Shown: positions 42,297 to 49,144 of the stretch, in pieces
How the letters are laid out: the number at the start of each line of letters is the position of its first letter
Numbering within the stretch: the first letter of the stretch is position 1
Source: Aequorivita echinoideorum
GTDB taxonomy: Bacteria; Bacteroidota; Bacteroidia; Flavobacteriales; Flavobacteriaceae
Length of the DNA: 64,000 bases
NCBI RefSeq assembly: GCF_018476645.1
Contig: NZ_JAHCTB010000002.1
Span: 496,001 to 560,000 of the forward strand
Direction of reading: 5' to 3'
Notes under the pieces: model-generated
What the model was told of the DNA's origin: nothing
The model's database searches: none
The model's input: only the letters and a program-made list of their open reading frames with translations
Position numbers and translations under genes: made by a program

Positions 42297-43670
42297 CTAT
42301 TCCTTAATAATTTTCTTCACGGTTTGTTTCCCTTCGGAAGAAATAATTGCCAAGTACATTCCACTATTTAATCGCGAAAGATCCAATTCTATATTTAATC
42401 CATTCGGAAAAGTTTCCAAAACAATTCTTCCCATAACATCATACACCCTGATTTTATCCATTTGCGAAGTTGACGTGATGTTTACTTTATCTGAAGTGGG
42501 ATTGGGATGAATGGACACCTCATTGACTATCACGTCTGCTGTCCCAAGATTGGTATTTACTCCAAAAATAGTTTCGTATGAATTTCCACCAAATTCAACC
42601 TCAACGTTATAAACACCATCTGGCCAGGTGGCGTCCACCTCAAAATTCCACTGTGCGTAGGCTTGGGGATAAAATTGCCACGGCGAAGCAAAAACCCAGT
42701 CATACTGAATAGTTCCATCCGGTTTTCTGAAAATGATATGTGTTTCGGCATCCGTTTGTAAATCCCTATAAAAAATTCTGAAAACCAGCTCATCGCCCGG
42801 TTCAAAATTCAATTCTTCGTAGGTGTTTTCAACCACCCCGCAGGTGTCATCAAACGCTTGTGTGCTGTGAGTAGAAAGATGATTGATCGCCGGAACAAAA
42901 TAATCTGGCTGGGCAGCCCACCAACTATCACTATTCATAGTATTGCAAGGCCCTTGGTACGGATCTATCAAATTTCCGGAGGCATCATAAATTTCAAAAT
43001 GAAGATGCGGCACCACACTACTTCCCGAACTTCCGGCAATTCCCAAGAATTCTCCAGCAGCAACTGTTTCACCTACATTTTTTGAGGTAATCCCGCCATC
43101 CTTAAAATGCCAATACCACGCTTGCGAACCGTCTGCGTGCTCCACTATGATTCCATTCCAGTTGGGATTACCATTATTTAAACAATTAAGGTCAAAATTT
43201 CCATCGCGCTTGTCAACAATAGTACCTGGCGCAGCCGCAACAATTTCCATCAAATCTTCCTGCATCCGTTTCCAGGGGTAAGGCCAGAGCACGTAATCTG
43301 TACCTTCGTGGTTGCCATTGCTCCAATCATAAGTACGATTGCCACATTCAAAATCTAATAAATTTCCGTTGGGTGTTGGGTTGTGGTCCACATAATTATT
43401 TACCGAATAATATCCATAGCCACTAAAGCCAACTTTGGGCTGTATAGGAAAAATAAATAAAGGGTGATTTCCTTTGTGCTGAAACGCATTGGGACGTGTC
43501 TTTTCAATTTCTAATTTGTTTCTTTCAATTTGTTGACGAACTTCCGCACGTTGTGAAGCTGAAATGCATTCGGTTTTTTCAAAAGATACGGGATGAAAAC
43601 TGGCTTCCGGTGTTTGTGCCCACGCTGAAAAAGCACAGCATAATGATAAAAAGAGTAATTTCGGTTTCAT
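42297..43670 (-). CDS. Secreted M23 metallopeptidase with type IX sorting domain
   Basis: 457 residues. A signal peptide (MKPKLLFLSLCCAFSAWAQ) and a pro-region precede the M23 domain at about 130-245: NHEGTDY holds the HxGxD zinc ligands, WYWHFKDGG a further His, and HLHFEIYD the HxH ligand/catalytic pair. A beta-sandwich segment follows. The last 75 residues (VSIHPNPTSDKVNITS ... GMYLAIISSEGKQTVKKIIKE) are a T9SS type A tail. It probably cleaves peptidoglycan or other peptides outside the cell. It is on the opposite strand, splitting tsf from pyrH. Confidence 0.9.
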   Translation of the reverse strand: MKPKLLFLSLCCAFSAWAQTPEASFHPVSFEKTECISASQRAEVRQQIERNKLEIEKTRPNAFQHKGNHPLFIFPIQPKVGFSGYGYYSVNNYVDHNPTPNGNLLDFECGNRTYDWSNGNHEGTDYVLWPYPWKRMQEDLMEIVAAAPGTIVDKRDGNFDLNCLNNGNPNWNGIIVEHADGSQAWYWHFKDGGITSKNVGETVAAGEFLGIAGSSGSSVVPHLHFEIYDASGNLIDPYQGPCNTMNSDSWWAAQPDYFVPAINHLSTHSTQAFDDTCGVVENTYEELNFEPGDELVFRIFYRDLQTDAETHIIFRKPDGTIQYDWVFASPWQFYPQAYAQWNFEVDATWPDGVYNVEVEFGGNSYETIFGVNTNLGTADVIVNEVSIHPNPTSDKVNITSTSQMDKIRVYDVMGRIVLETFPNGLNIELDLSRLNSGMYLAIISSEGKQTVKKIIKE

Positions 43671-43800
43671 ATTAAATCTATTAAGGATTATATATTTCTA
43701 CATCGAAAGGCCATTGCAGATGTCATCAATTTTCCATTTAATTTTTTTTGGTGATGGATTGCAATTATAATTTTGCAAAACGTTCATCAATAATTTTCTT

Positions 43801-43808
43801 TACTTTTG
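43801..43808 (+). promoter_or_regulatory. -7 element of the pyrH promoter
   Basis: TACTTTTG fits TAnnTTTG, 18 bases before the pyrH ATG. A TTTG at 43772-43775 is 25 bases further up, longer than ideal. A start here would give a short leader and exclude the upstream TTG start. Confidence 0.5.
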
Positions 43809-43826
43809 CCACAGCAAACCCAAACT

Positions 43827-44534
43827 ATGCAATACGAAAGAATTCTTTTAAAACTTTCCGGTGAAGCCTTGATGGGCGAAAGACAATACGGAATAGACCC
43901 CGTTCGCCTTCAGGAATACGCTTCAGAAATAAAATCGCTTACAGCTAATGGCGTACAAGTGGCCATCGTTATAGGCGGAGGCAACATCTTCCGCGGACTT
44001 TCTGGCGCCAGTAGTGGGATGGACCGCGTGCAGGGTGACCATATGGGTATGCTTGCAACGGTAATCAATGGACTTGCCCTACAAAGCGCGCTGGAAAACG
44101 AAGACGTGCCCACCCGTTTGCAAAGTGCCATAAACATTAACGAAGTGGCCGAGCCATTTATACGAAGAAAAGCCATCCGGCATTTGGAAAAAGGACGCGT
44201 GGTAATTTTTGGTGGCGGTACGGGAAATCCATATTTCACCACAGATTCTGCCGCAGTACTTCGCGCTATTGAGATAGGAGCAGATGTAATTTTAAAAGGA
44301 ACACGTGTTGATGGCATCTACACAAGCGACCCCGAAAAGGACAAGCAGGCAACAAAATTTGATTTTATCAGTTTTGAAGATGTTATCAGAAAAGGGTTAA
44401 AGGTGATGGACACCACCGCCTTCACATTAAGCCAAGAAAACGAATTACCAATCATTGTTTTTGATATGAACACCAAAGGAAATCTATTGAAGGTAGTTTC
44501 TGGTGAGAAGATAGGAACAATTGTAAATTTATAA
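43827..44534 (+). CDS. pyrH: UMP kinase
   Basis: 235 residues from ATG 43827 ([17 protein letters not shown]). A TTG 21 bases up lies within the predicted -7 element and is unlikely. [47 protein letters not shown] and [15 protein letters not shown] are hallmark motifs of bacterial UMP kinase. It phosphorylates UMP to UDP. frr follows after 41 bases, the usual pair. Confidence 0.97.
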   Translation: MQYERILLKLSGEALMGERQYGIDPVRLQEYASEIKSLTANGVQVAIVIGGGNIFRGLSGASSGMDRVQGDHMGMLATVINGLALQSALENEDVPTRLQSAININEVAEPFIRRKAIRHLEKGRVVIFGGGTGNPYFTTDSAAVLRAIEIGADVILKGTRVDGIYTSDPEKDKQATKFDFISFEDVIRKGLKVMDTTAFTLSQENELPIIVFDMNTKGNLLKVVSGEKIGTIVNL

Positions 44535-44575
44535 AGAAAGTTTAATCAAAAGATATCCGCATACGCGGGCATGTT

Positions 44576-45130
44576 ATGGAAGACGAAATAGAATTAATAA
44601 TGGACGAAGCCAAGGAAGCTATGGCAAAAGCGCTTAAGCACCTTGAAAAAGAATTAGTAAACATTCGCGCCGGAAAGGCTTCACCCTCGATGGTGGGTAG
44701 TGTTATGGTTGATTATTACGGCAGCCAGACACCTCTTAGCCAAGTGGCGAATGTCACTACTCCAGATGGGATGACCATAAGCATACAGCCGTGGGAAAAA
44801 GGAATGATTCCCGAGATTGAAAAAGGCATCCACCAGGCGAATATTGGCTTTAACCCTATGAACAACGGTGAGAGTGTGATTATAAGCGTACCACCATTGA
44901 CCGAGGAGCGTCGCAGGGATTTGGCAAAACAAGCCAAGGCAGCCGCGGAGGAATCCAAAATTGGAATCCGTAATGACCGGAAAAATGCCAATAATGAATT
45001 GAAAAACCTTGAAATTTCTGAAGACCTAAAGAAAAATCTAGAGGCCGATATTCAAGAAATGACAGATTTACACATTAAGAAAATTGATGAGATTTTCGCA
45101 AAGAAAGAAAAGGAAATAATGACGGTGTAA
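44576..45130 (+). CDS. frr: Ribosome recycling factor
   Basis: 184 residues, the normal length. LNIRAGKASPSMV-like start (VNIRAGKASPSMVGSVMVDYYGSQTPLSQVANV) and the helical KQAKAAAEESKIGIRNDRKNANNELK segment identify RRF. With EF-G it splits the post-termination ribosome. It is co-transcribed with pyrH, and a terminator follows at 45158-45179. Confidence 0.97.
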   Translation: MEDEIELIMDEAKEAMAKALKHLEKELVNIRAGKASPSMVGSVMVDYYGSQTPLSQVANVTTPDGMTISIQPWEKGMIPEIEKGIHQANIGFNPMNNGESVIISVPPLTEERRRDLAKQAKAAAEESKIGIRNDRKNANNELKNLEISEDLKKNLEADIQEMTDLHIKKIDEIFAKKEKEIMTV

Positions 45131-45157
45131 CCCATCATTCGTTAAACTAAATACAAT

Positions 45158-45179
45158 AAAGCGGCAATTGAGTCGCTTT
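45158..45179 (+). terminator. Terminator after frr
   Basis: AAAGCGGC and GTCGCTTT pair with one wobble around AATTGA, followed by CTTTCTTTTTAC. Confidence 0.75.
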
Positions 45180-45220
45180 CTTTTTACTTTTAAATCCGTA
45201 GTAATCTTCCCAACACATTT

Positions 45221-46489
45221 ATGCGCAACCTATTAGTCATTTGTTTTTTCTTCTTTGCTTTTACTTCCATTGCACAGCAGCCCGCAATTGAAACTACAAA
45301 AAAAGACAGCCTCTCAAGTATAGAAGAGAAAAAGGAACATCCGCTTTCCAGTGGGTATTATCCTATCGGGTTTTTTGATGTGGATCTTAAAACCCTTATT
45401 AAATACAATAACTATGAAGGAATCCGCTTGGGAATTGGCGGACTCACAAACGACAAGCTTTTTGAGGAATACAGATTGGGCGGTTATTTTGCGTACGGAT
45501 TTAAGGATAGGGCTGCAAAATATAGTTTGGGCGGCGCAGTGCGGGTAAATAAGGAGAAAAAGGCGTGGATCAATTTATATTACGCAGATGACATCAAAGA
45601 GATTGGGACTTTTGATTATTTGACGGATGCGCGCGTATATTCCGTATTTGAGCCACGTTTGGTAAATATTATCCAGTTTTATAAGTATCGAAAATGGTAT
45701 GCCAATATACAGAGCGAGCTTACGCCCAAAATCCTATCGGAAGTGCGGGTGGAGCATAGCAATGTTGATAATATTGAAAATTATTTTTTCTTGGATGATG
45801 GCTTTGCTTATGATAATTACCAACTTGCGGAAGCTACGGTTTCCTTCAGAATAAGCCCGAAGACGAATTTTTTCACTAACGAGGATGGCACGAAGGAATA
45901 TTTTGATGGTTTCCCAAAAATAAGTGCGCAGATTACACAGGGTTTTAAGGATGTGGCGGGCAGTGATTTCAACTATACCAAATTTGGATTGAAACTGGAT
46001 TACTATATAAAACGAACCGATCTTTCATCCACCAATATTTTACTGGAGGGTTCCCTTGCCACGGGAGACCTTCCGCTTACGCATTTGTTTCACTCCTACC
46101 CTAACCAACCTACAAAGGATGAAGTGCTGCAACGCTTTTCGGTTGCGGGGGTGCAGAGTTTTGAGACGATGTATTTTGGGGAATTTTTTTCTGATAGGCT
46201 TACCACATTGCAGGTGAAGCATAGTTTGCGCCGGTTTAAGCTTACGGAAAAGTGGAAGCCTGAAATGGTGCTGATTACCCGGCACGCACTGGGCGATATG
46301 AAGAACCGCGAGCGACATCTGGGGATACCGTTTAGCACCCTAAACCAACTGTACAATGAGAGCGGGCTGGAGCTGAATAAAATACTTTTTGGGTTTGGAT
46401 TGAGCTTTGCGTACCGCTATGGTTACTATAATCTGCCGGAGTTTGCGGATAATGTTTCTTTTAAATTTACTTTTTATTTGACGATTTAA
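45221..46489 (+). CDS. Outer-membrane beta-barrel protein, DUF5686-like C-terminal part
   Basis: 422 residues with a signal peptide (MRNLLVICFFFFAFTSIAQ). The barrel has alternating strands such as NYEGIRLGIGGLTNDKLFEEYRLGGYFAYGF, and it ends in a typical terminal strand (NVSFKFTFYLTI). It resembles the C-terminal barrel of DUF5686 proteins, which normally carry an N-terminal carboxypeptidase-like domain. That part is missing here, so this is a short form. Role unknown; transport or assembly in the outer membrane is possible. It has its own signal peptide and reads cleanly, so it is not a broken fragment. Confidence 0.7.
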   Translation: MRNLLVICFFFFAFTSIAQQPAIETTKKDSLSSIEEKKEHPLSSGYYPIGFFDVDLKTLIKYNNYEGIRLGIGGLTNDKLFEEYRLGGYFAYGFKDRAAKYSLGGAVRVNKEKKAWINLYYADDIKEIGTFDYLTDARVYSVFEPRLVNIIQFYKYRKWYANIQSELTPKILSEVRVEHSNVDNIENYFFLDDGFAYDNYQLAEATVSFRISPKTNFFTNEDGTKEYFDGFPKISAQITQGFKDVAGSDFNYTKFGLKLDYYIKRTDLSSTNILLEGSLATGDLPLTHLFHSYPNQPTKDEVLQRFSVAGVQSFETMYFGEFFSDRLTTLQVKHSLRRFKLTEKWKPEMVLITRHALGDMKNRERHLGIPFSTLNQLYNESGLELNKILFGFGLSFAYRYGYYNLPEFADNVSFKFTFYLTI

Positions 46490-46494
46490 AGTAA

Positions 46495-46782
46495 TTAAAG
46501 AATATTATTTAAATCTTGCCTACCAATTATGGCCATTATTTCAACCATATCTCCGTTTATTCTGTAGTAGATACTATCTGACCCGCAAACGCAACGTCGG
46601 TACCCTTTTCTGATATAATCAACCGCTTCAAAAGAATATGGCCTTTTCGCAATTATTTCAAAATATTCAAAAAAAGAATTGAAATATTTATCTGCCTGTG
46701 TCATTCCGAATTTGGCGATACCAAAATGGTGTATGCGTATGAGATCTTCTTTTGCTTCAATACTTATTGTATAATTAGCCAT
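46495..46782 (-). CDS. RelE/ParE-family toxin
   Basis: 95 residues. YTISIEAKEDLIRIHHFGIAKFGMTQADKYFNSF and RPYSFEAVDYIRKGYRRCVCGSDSIYYRINGDMVEIMAIIGRQD match ParE-type toxins (gyrase-directed). Its start overlaps the antitoxin stop by eight bases, so the antitoxin is made first, the standard TA order. It follows the barrel gene convergently with a five-base gap. Two Cys residues (VCGS region) are a little unusual. Confidence 0.88.
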   Translation of the reverse strand: MANYTISIEAKEDLIRIHHFGIAKFGMTQADKYFNSFFEYFEIIAKRPYSFEAVDYIRKGYRRCVCGSDSIYYRINGDMVEIMAIIGRQDLNNIL

Positions 46783-47014
46783 TAAATGAAGACTTTGATT
46801 GAGCTAAAATCTGTTCTCTCGTTTCAGTGGTGAAACCTTTATTTTCGGCTTTTTCTAGTTTTATTTTCAACCAATCAATTTGTGCTTGTTGTTTTCTGGC
46901 CTGTCTAACCAAGTCATTCACGAGTTCACTTTTACTTGCGTACTCTTTCGTGTTTACTTGATCATTTAACCAAGCGTCATTTGGGTCTGTGAATGTTATG
47001 CTCTGCCTTGCCAT
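46775..47014 (-). CDS. ParD-like antitoxin
   Basis: 79 residues from ATG 47014 (MARQSITFTDPNDAWLNDQV); a TTG 18 bases up is less likely. The N-terminal ribbon-helix-helix (QSITFTDPNDAWLNDQVNTKEYASKSELVNDLVRQARK) binds DNA and autoregulates. The C-terminal helix binds and blocks the toxin. The pair lies at the start of a patch of small accessory genes. Confidence 0.87.
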   Translation of the reverse strand: MARQSITFTDPNDAWLNDQVNTKEYASKSELVNDLVRQARKQQAQIDWLKIKLEKAENKGFTTETREQILAQSKSSFNG

Positions 47015-47178
47015 AATAAAGTTTTGGTGCAAATTTACACCATAGATTAATTTGATGCAATTTTTTATCAGAAAGGGATGATAAAATTGATTGTGGAACT
47101 GAACAGTAATCTACCAGTCTGGCGGTTTTTCAACGGTATGTGTAAGAAAACAATTGCTTTGAATGCACTTAAAAAATT

Positions 47179-47376
47179 TTATTTGTTGCTTGCCTTTTTT
47201 GGCTTTCTGGTTACAAGGGCAATAGCGATGAAAACTACGAACAACAAAAACTTTCCAGCTAAATATCCGTAACCGTAATTGGTTAATCTATCCAAATCTG
47301 TTACTAGGATTTCAATTATGTTTACTAGAAGTATTATTGCAACTGCAATAGCGATGTAGAATATTATCTTCTTCAT
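47179..47376 (-). CDS. Small two-span membrane protein, unknown
   Basis: 65 residues. Hydrophobic spans at about 3-27 (IIFYIAIAVAIILLVNIIEILV) and 40-58 (LAGKFLLFVVFIAIALVT), with a basic tail KPKKASNK on the cytoplasmic side. No family was recognised. It has the orientation of its neighbours and an ATG start. The antisense frame 47078-47272 was judged a shadow. Confidence 0.5.
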   Translation of the reverse strand: MKKIIFYIAIAVAIILLVNIIEILVTDLDRLTNYGYGYLAGKFLLFVVFIAIALVTRKPKKASNK

Positions 47377-47389
47377 AAAAGTTATAAAA

Positions 47390-47423
47390 AAAGAGAGTTT
47401 ATCTACGTTGACAAACTCTCTTT
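47390..47423 (-). terminator. Terminator of the Bor-like gene
   Basis: AAAGAGAGTTT and AAACTCTCTTT pair perfectly. On the minus strand a T-run follows, just after the Bor-like stop at 47434. Confidence 0.8.
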
Positions 47424-47433
47424 GCTTATTAAT

Positions 47434-47730
47434 TTACTTTGTTACGGTTGTGGTTGTTGGCGTATAGATGCCAAAGGTTATTGCCGAAATCAACCCATTA
47501 ACAAACGATTGTCTTGTGTGGACGGTGTAATTTTCTGCGCCGCCAGCCATTTGTTTAGAGTCTGAAACACCAACGGGTGCCAAGCCATAGATTATGTAAT
47601 GGTTCCATTCTGTGGTCTTGTTGTTTCCTTGCGCTCCTGACCCCACAACGCTGGTGTAGGAATAACAAGAGGTTAATAGCATTGATGCAGCAAACATTAC
47701 TGCCATCATTTTCATTGTTTTTTTAATCAT
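47434..47730 (-). CDS. Bor-family lipoprotein
   Basis: 98 residues. A signal sequence ends in a lipobox MLLTSC (lipidated Cys22). The body YSYTSVVGSGAQG..TTEWNHYIIYGLAPVGVSDSKQMAGGAENYTVHTRQSFVNGLISAITFGIYTPTTTTVTK follows the pattern of the Bor family (phage lambda serum-resistance lipoprotein). In free-living flavobacteria it is a small surface lipoprotein of uncertain use. It has its own terminator. Small size and setting suggest horizontal spread, but base use is not clearly different from neighbours. Confidence 0.82.
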   Translation of the reverse strand: MIKKTMKMMAVMFAASMLLTSCYSYTSVVGSGAQGNNKTTEWNHYIIYGLAPVGVSDSKQMAGGAENYTVHTRQSFVNGLISAITFGIYTPTTTTVTK

Positions 47731-47889
47731 ACTTTTTGGTTTTTAAATTAGACATTTAGTTAGATACTCTTATTGATTTTTGTGGTTTTGTTATATAATG
47801 TAGTTTTGCTAATATTATTTTCTAACTGATGTGACTTTGAATAATATTTTATTGATTTGTTGAGAACAAGCAATTACTTATAGCCAGTG

Positions 47890-48330
47890 TTAGCCACTGG
47901 TTTTATTTTTCTTTTTTATCAGTCCGTAAATGATGTTAATCGGAAAAATCAATTGTCCCACAATCATAAGCAAAATAATCAGAGTGATCATTAATGTCAG
48001 ATTATAGTTGAATTCATATTCCATAATTTCAGTCCGATAAAATTTGGTCAAAATCCATACAACTAAAGTTCCGCCAAAAGTCAGTCCAATGTGAGTCCAA
48101 TTCAACCATTTTGACAGTTTTCTGTCCGCTTTTAGCATAATCCAATATCCAATTCCGATTATTCCAAAAAATATTGAAATCAGAATTGCTAAATGCAGGT
48201 AAGCAATTATGTAATAGGTGTCGTGAACATTAATGTCCAATACTGAATCTCTGCTCAAAATTCCAATCAGCATTATTATTGGAATCGTAAGTAAGAAAAT
48301 CAGATGTGGTTTTTCAATTAGTTTGTTCAT
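47890..48330 (-). CDS. Four-span mini membrane protein resembling a piece of cytochrome oxidase subunit I
   Basis: 146 residues, four hydrophobic spans (about 11-25, 40-64, 77-95, 108-132). The stretch DINVHDTYYIIAYLHLAIL copies the helix-X region of haem-copper oxidase subunit I, which reads HDTYYVVAHFHYVL. Here AHFH has become AYLH: the His that binds the active-site haem is a Tyr, and the other His remains. The later GIGYWIMLKADRKLSKWLNWTHIGLTFGG also fits. The other copper and haem ligands are absent, so oxidase activity is excluded. Role unknown. Confidence 0.7.
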   Translation of the reverse strand: MNKLIEKPHLIFLLTIPIIMLIGILSRDSVLDINVHDTYYIIAYLHLAILISIFFGIIGIGYWIMLKADRKLSKWLNWTHIGLTFGGTLVVWILTKFYRTEIMEYEFNYNLTLMITLIILLMIVGQLIFPINIIYGLIKKKNKTSG

Positions 48331-48451
48331 TCAACTTGTGGCTAAAATGTGAATATATAAAATAGTATAGAAGTAACGTATATACCGCACAGGTATGCCG
48401 TGCTTTTTTGTTTTCTTTCAAATATAAACATTCTATTTGTTTATGGAATTG

Positions 48452-48475
48452 AAACGCCCGCTGTTGCGGGCGTTT
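48452..48475 (-). terminator. Terminator of the VOC gene
   Basis: AAACGCCCGC and GCGGGCGTTT pair perfectly around TGTT, in the 252-base gap after the VOC gene. On the minus strand a weaker T-run follows; it could work both ways. Confidence 0.75.
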
Positions 48476-48582
48476 GGGTTTAGATTTTGTAGCCTTTTAT
48501 GAGGCGGTATTCTGGGGATTGGGCGCCGTATTGTGATTTTTATCTTATGTATTCATTGGTAATAACCAGATCTACAATTGCA

Positions 48583-48993
48583 TTACATATAAAAGACATT
48601 GAACTTATGCCCATCGAGGTCTGTAAAAACGCAGGTGTAGAAGTTGTTTTCGGTATACAGTTTCTTTGAATGCTTTTGTGGGTTAAAGAGGATGGTGCCG
48701 CCGGCTTCGGTTACCTTGGTTACCCACTGGTTTACTTCTTCCCTGCTTTCTGCGGAAAGGGTGAACATGACCTCGTTGCCTTTGGACAGGTCTGCGAGCT
48801 CGCCTTCCAGGCTTGTTTTGAAACGTTCCTTTTCAAAAAAATGAATTACGAAGTCATCATCGCCCACTAAAAAGCTTGCAAGCTCCTTGGTAGTGTGCGG
48901 ACCATTGGGTCTAAAGCCGAGTTTGGTGTAAAATTCCCTTGTTTTCTCCACATTGCTTACGGCGAGGTTTGCCCAGATTTTTTTTGGTTTCAT
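48583..48993 (-). CDS. VOC-family (glyoxalase/bleomycin-resistance fold) protein
   Basis: 136 residues. IWANLAVSNVEKTREFYTKLGFRPN starts the first beta-alpha-beta-beta module; TCVFTDLDGHKFNVFYM ends the second. Metal ligands are possible at His57 region (DFVIHFFEKE) and the final DGHKF Glu/His positions but the set is not clearly complete. Members act as lactoylglutathione lyases, dioxygenases or drug-binding proteins. The specific function cannot be told. It is single and transcribed away from the RND gene. Confidence 0.85.
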   Translation of the reverse strand: MKPKKIWANLAVSNVEKTREFYTKLGFRPNGPHTTKELASFLVGDDDFVIHFFEKERFKTSLEGELADLSKGNEVMFTLSAESREEVNQWVTKVTEAGGTILFNPQKHSKKLYTENNFYTCVFTDLDGHKFNVFYM

Positions 48994-49115
48994 GGTTTTT
49001 TTGTTTTTATTAAATCTACTAAAAAGGCTTCAAATAATATTGGAATATTCATTTCAAAATTATGTTGCGCTAATGAATATAACCAGTAAAAACTTTACCT
49101 CTGTTTATATATTAT

Positions 49116-49123
49116 TACCTTTG
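49116..49123 (+). promoter_or_regulatory. -7 element upstream of the RND exporter
   Basis: TACCTTTG fits TAnnTTTG, 22 bases before the TTG start of the RND gene. The expected -33 position holds CTTTA, a weak match. The position supports use of the TTG start codon. Confidence 0.45.
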
Positions 49124-49144
49124 CCAAATCATTAAAAAACAGTT

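Noticed and set aside
47078-47272. 64-residue plus-strand open frame
   Set aside because: Opposes the small membrane protein 47179-47376, which has a better start, better membrane spans and the orientation of its neighbours.
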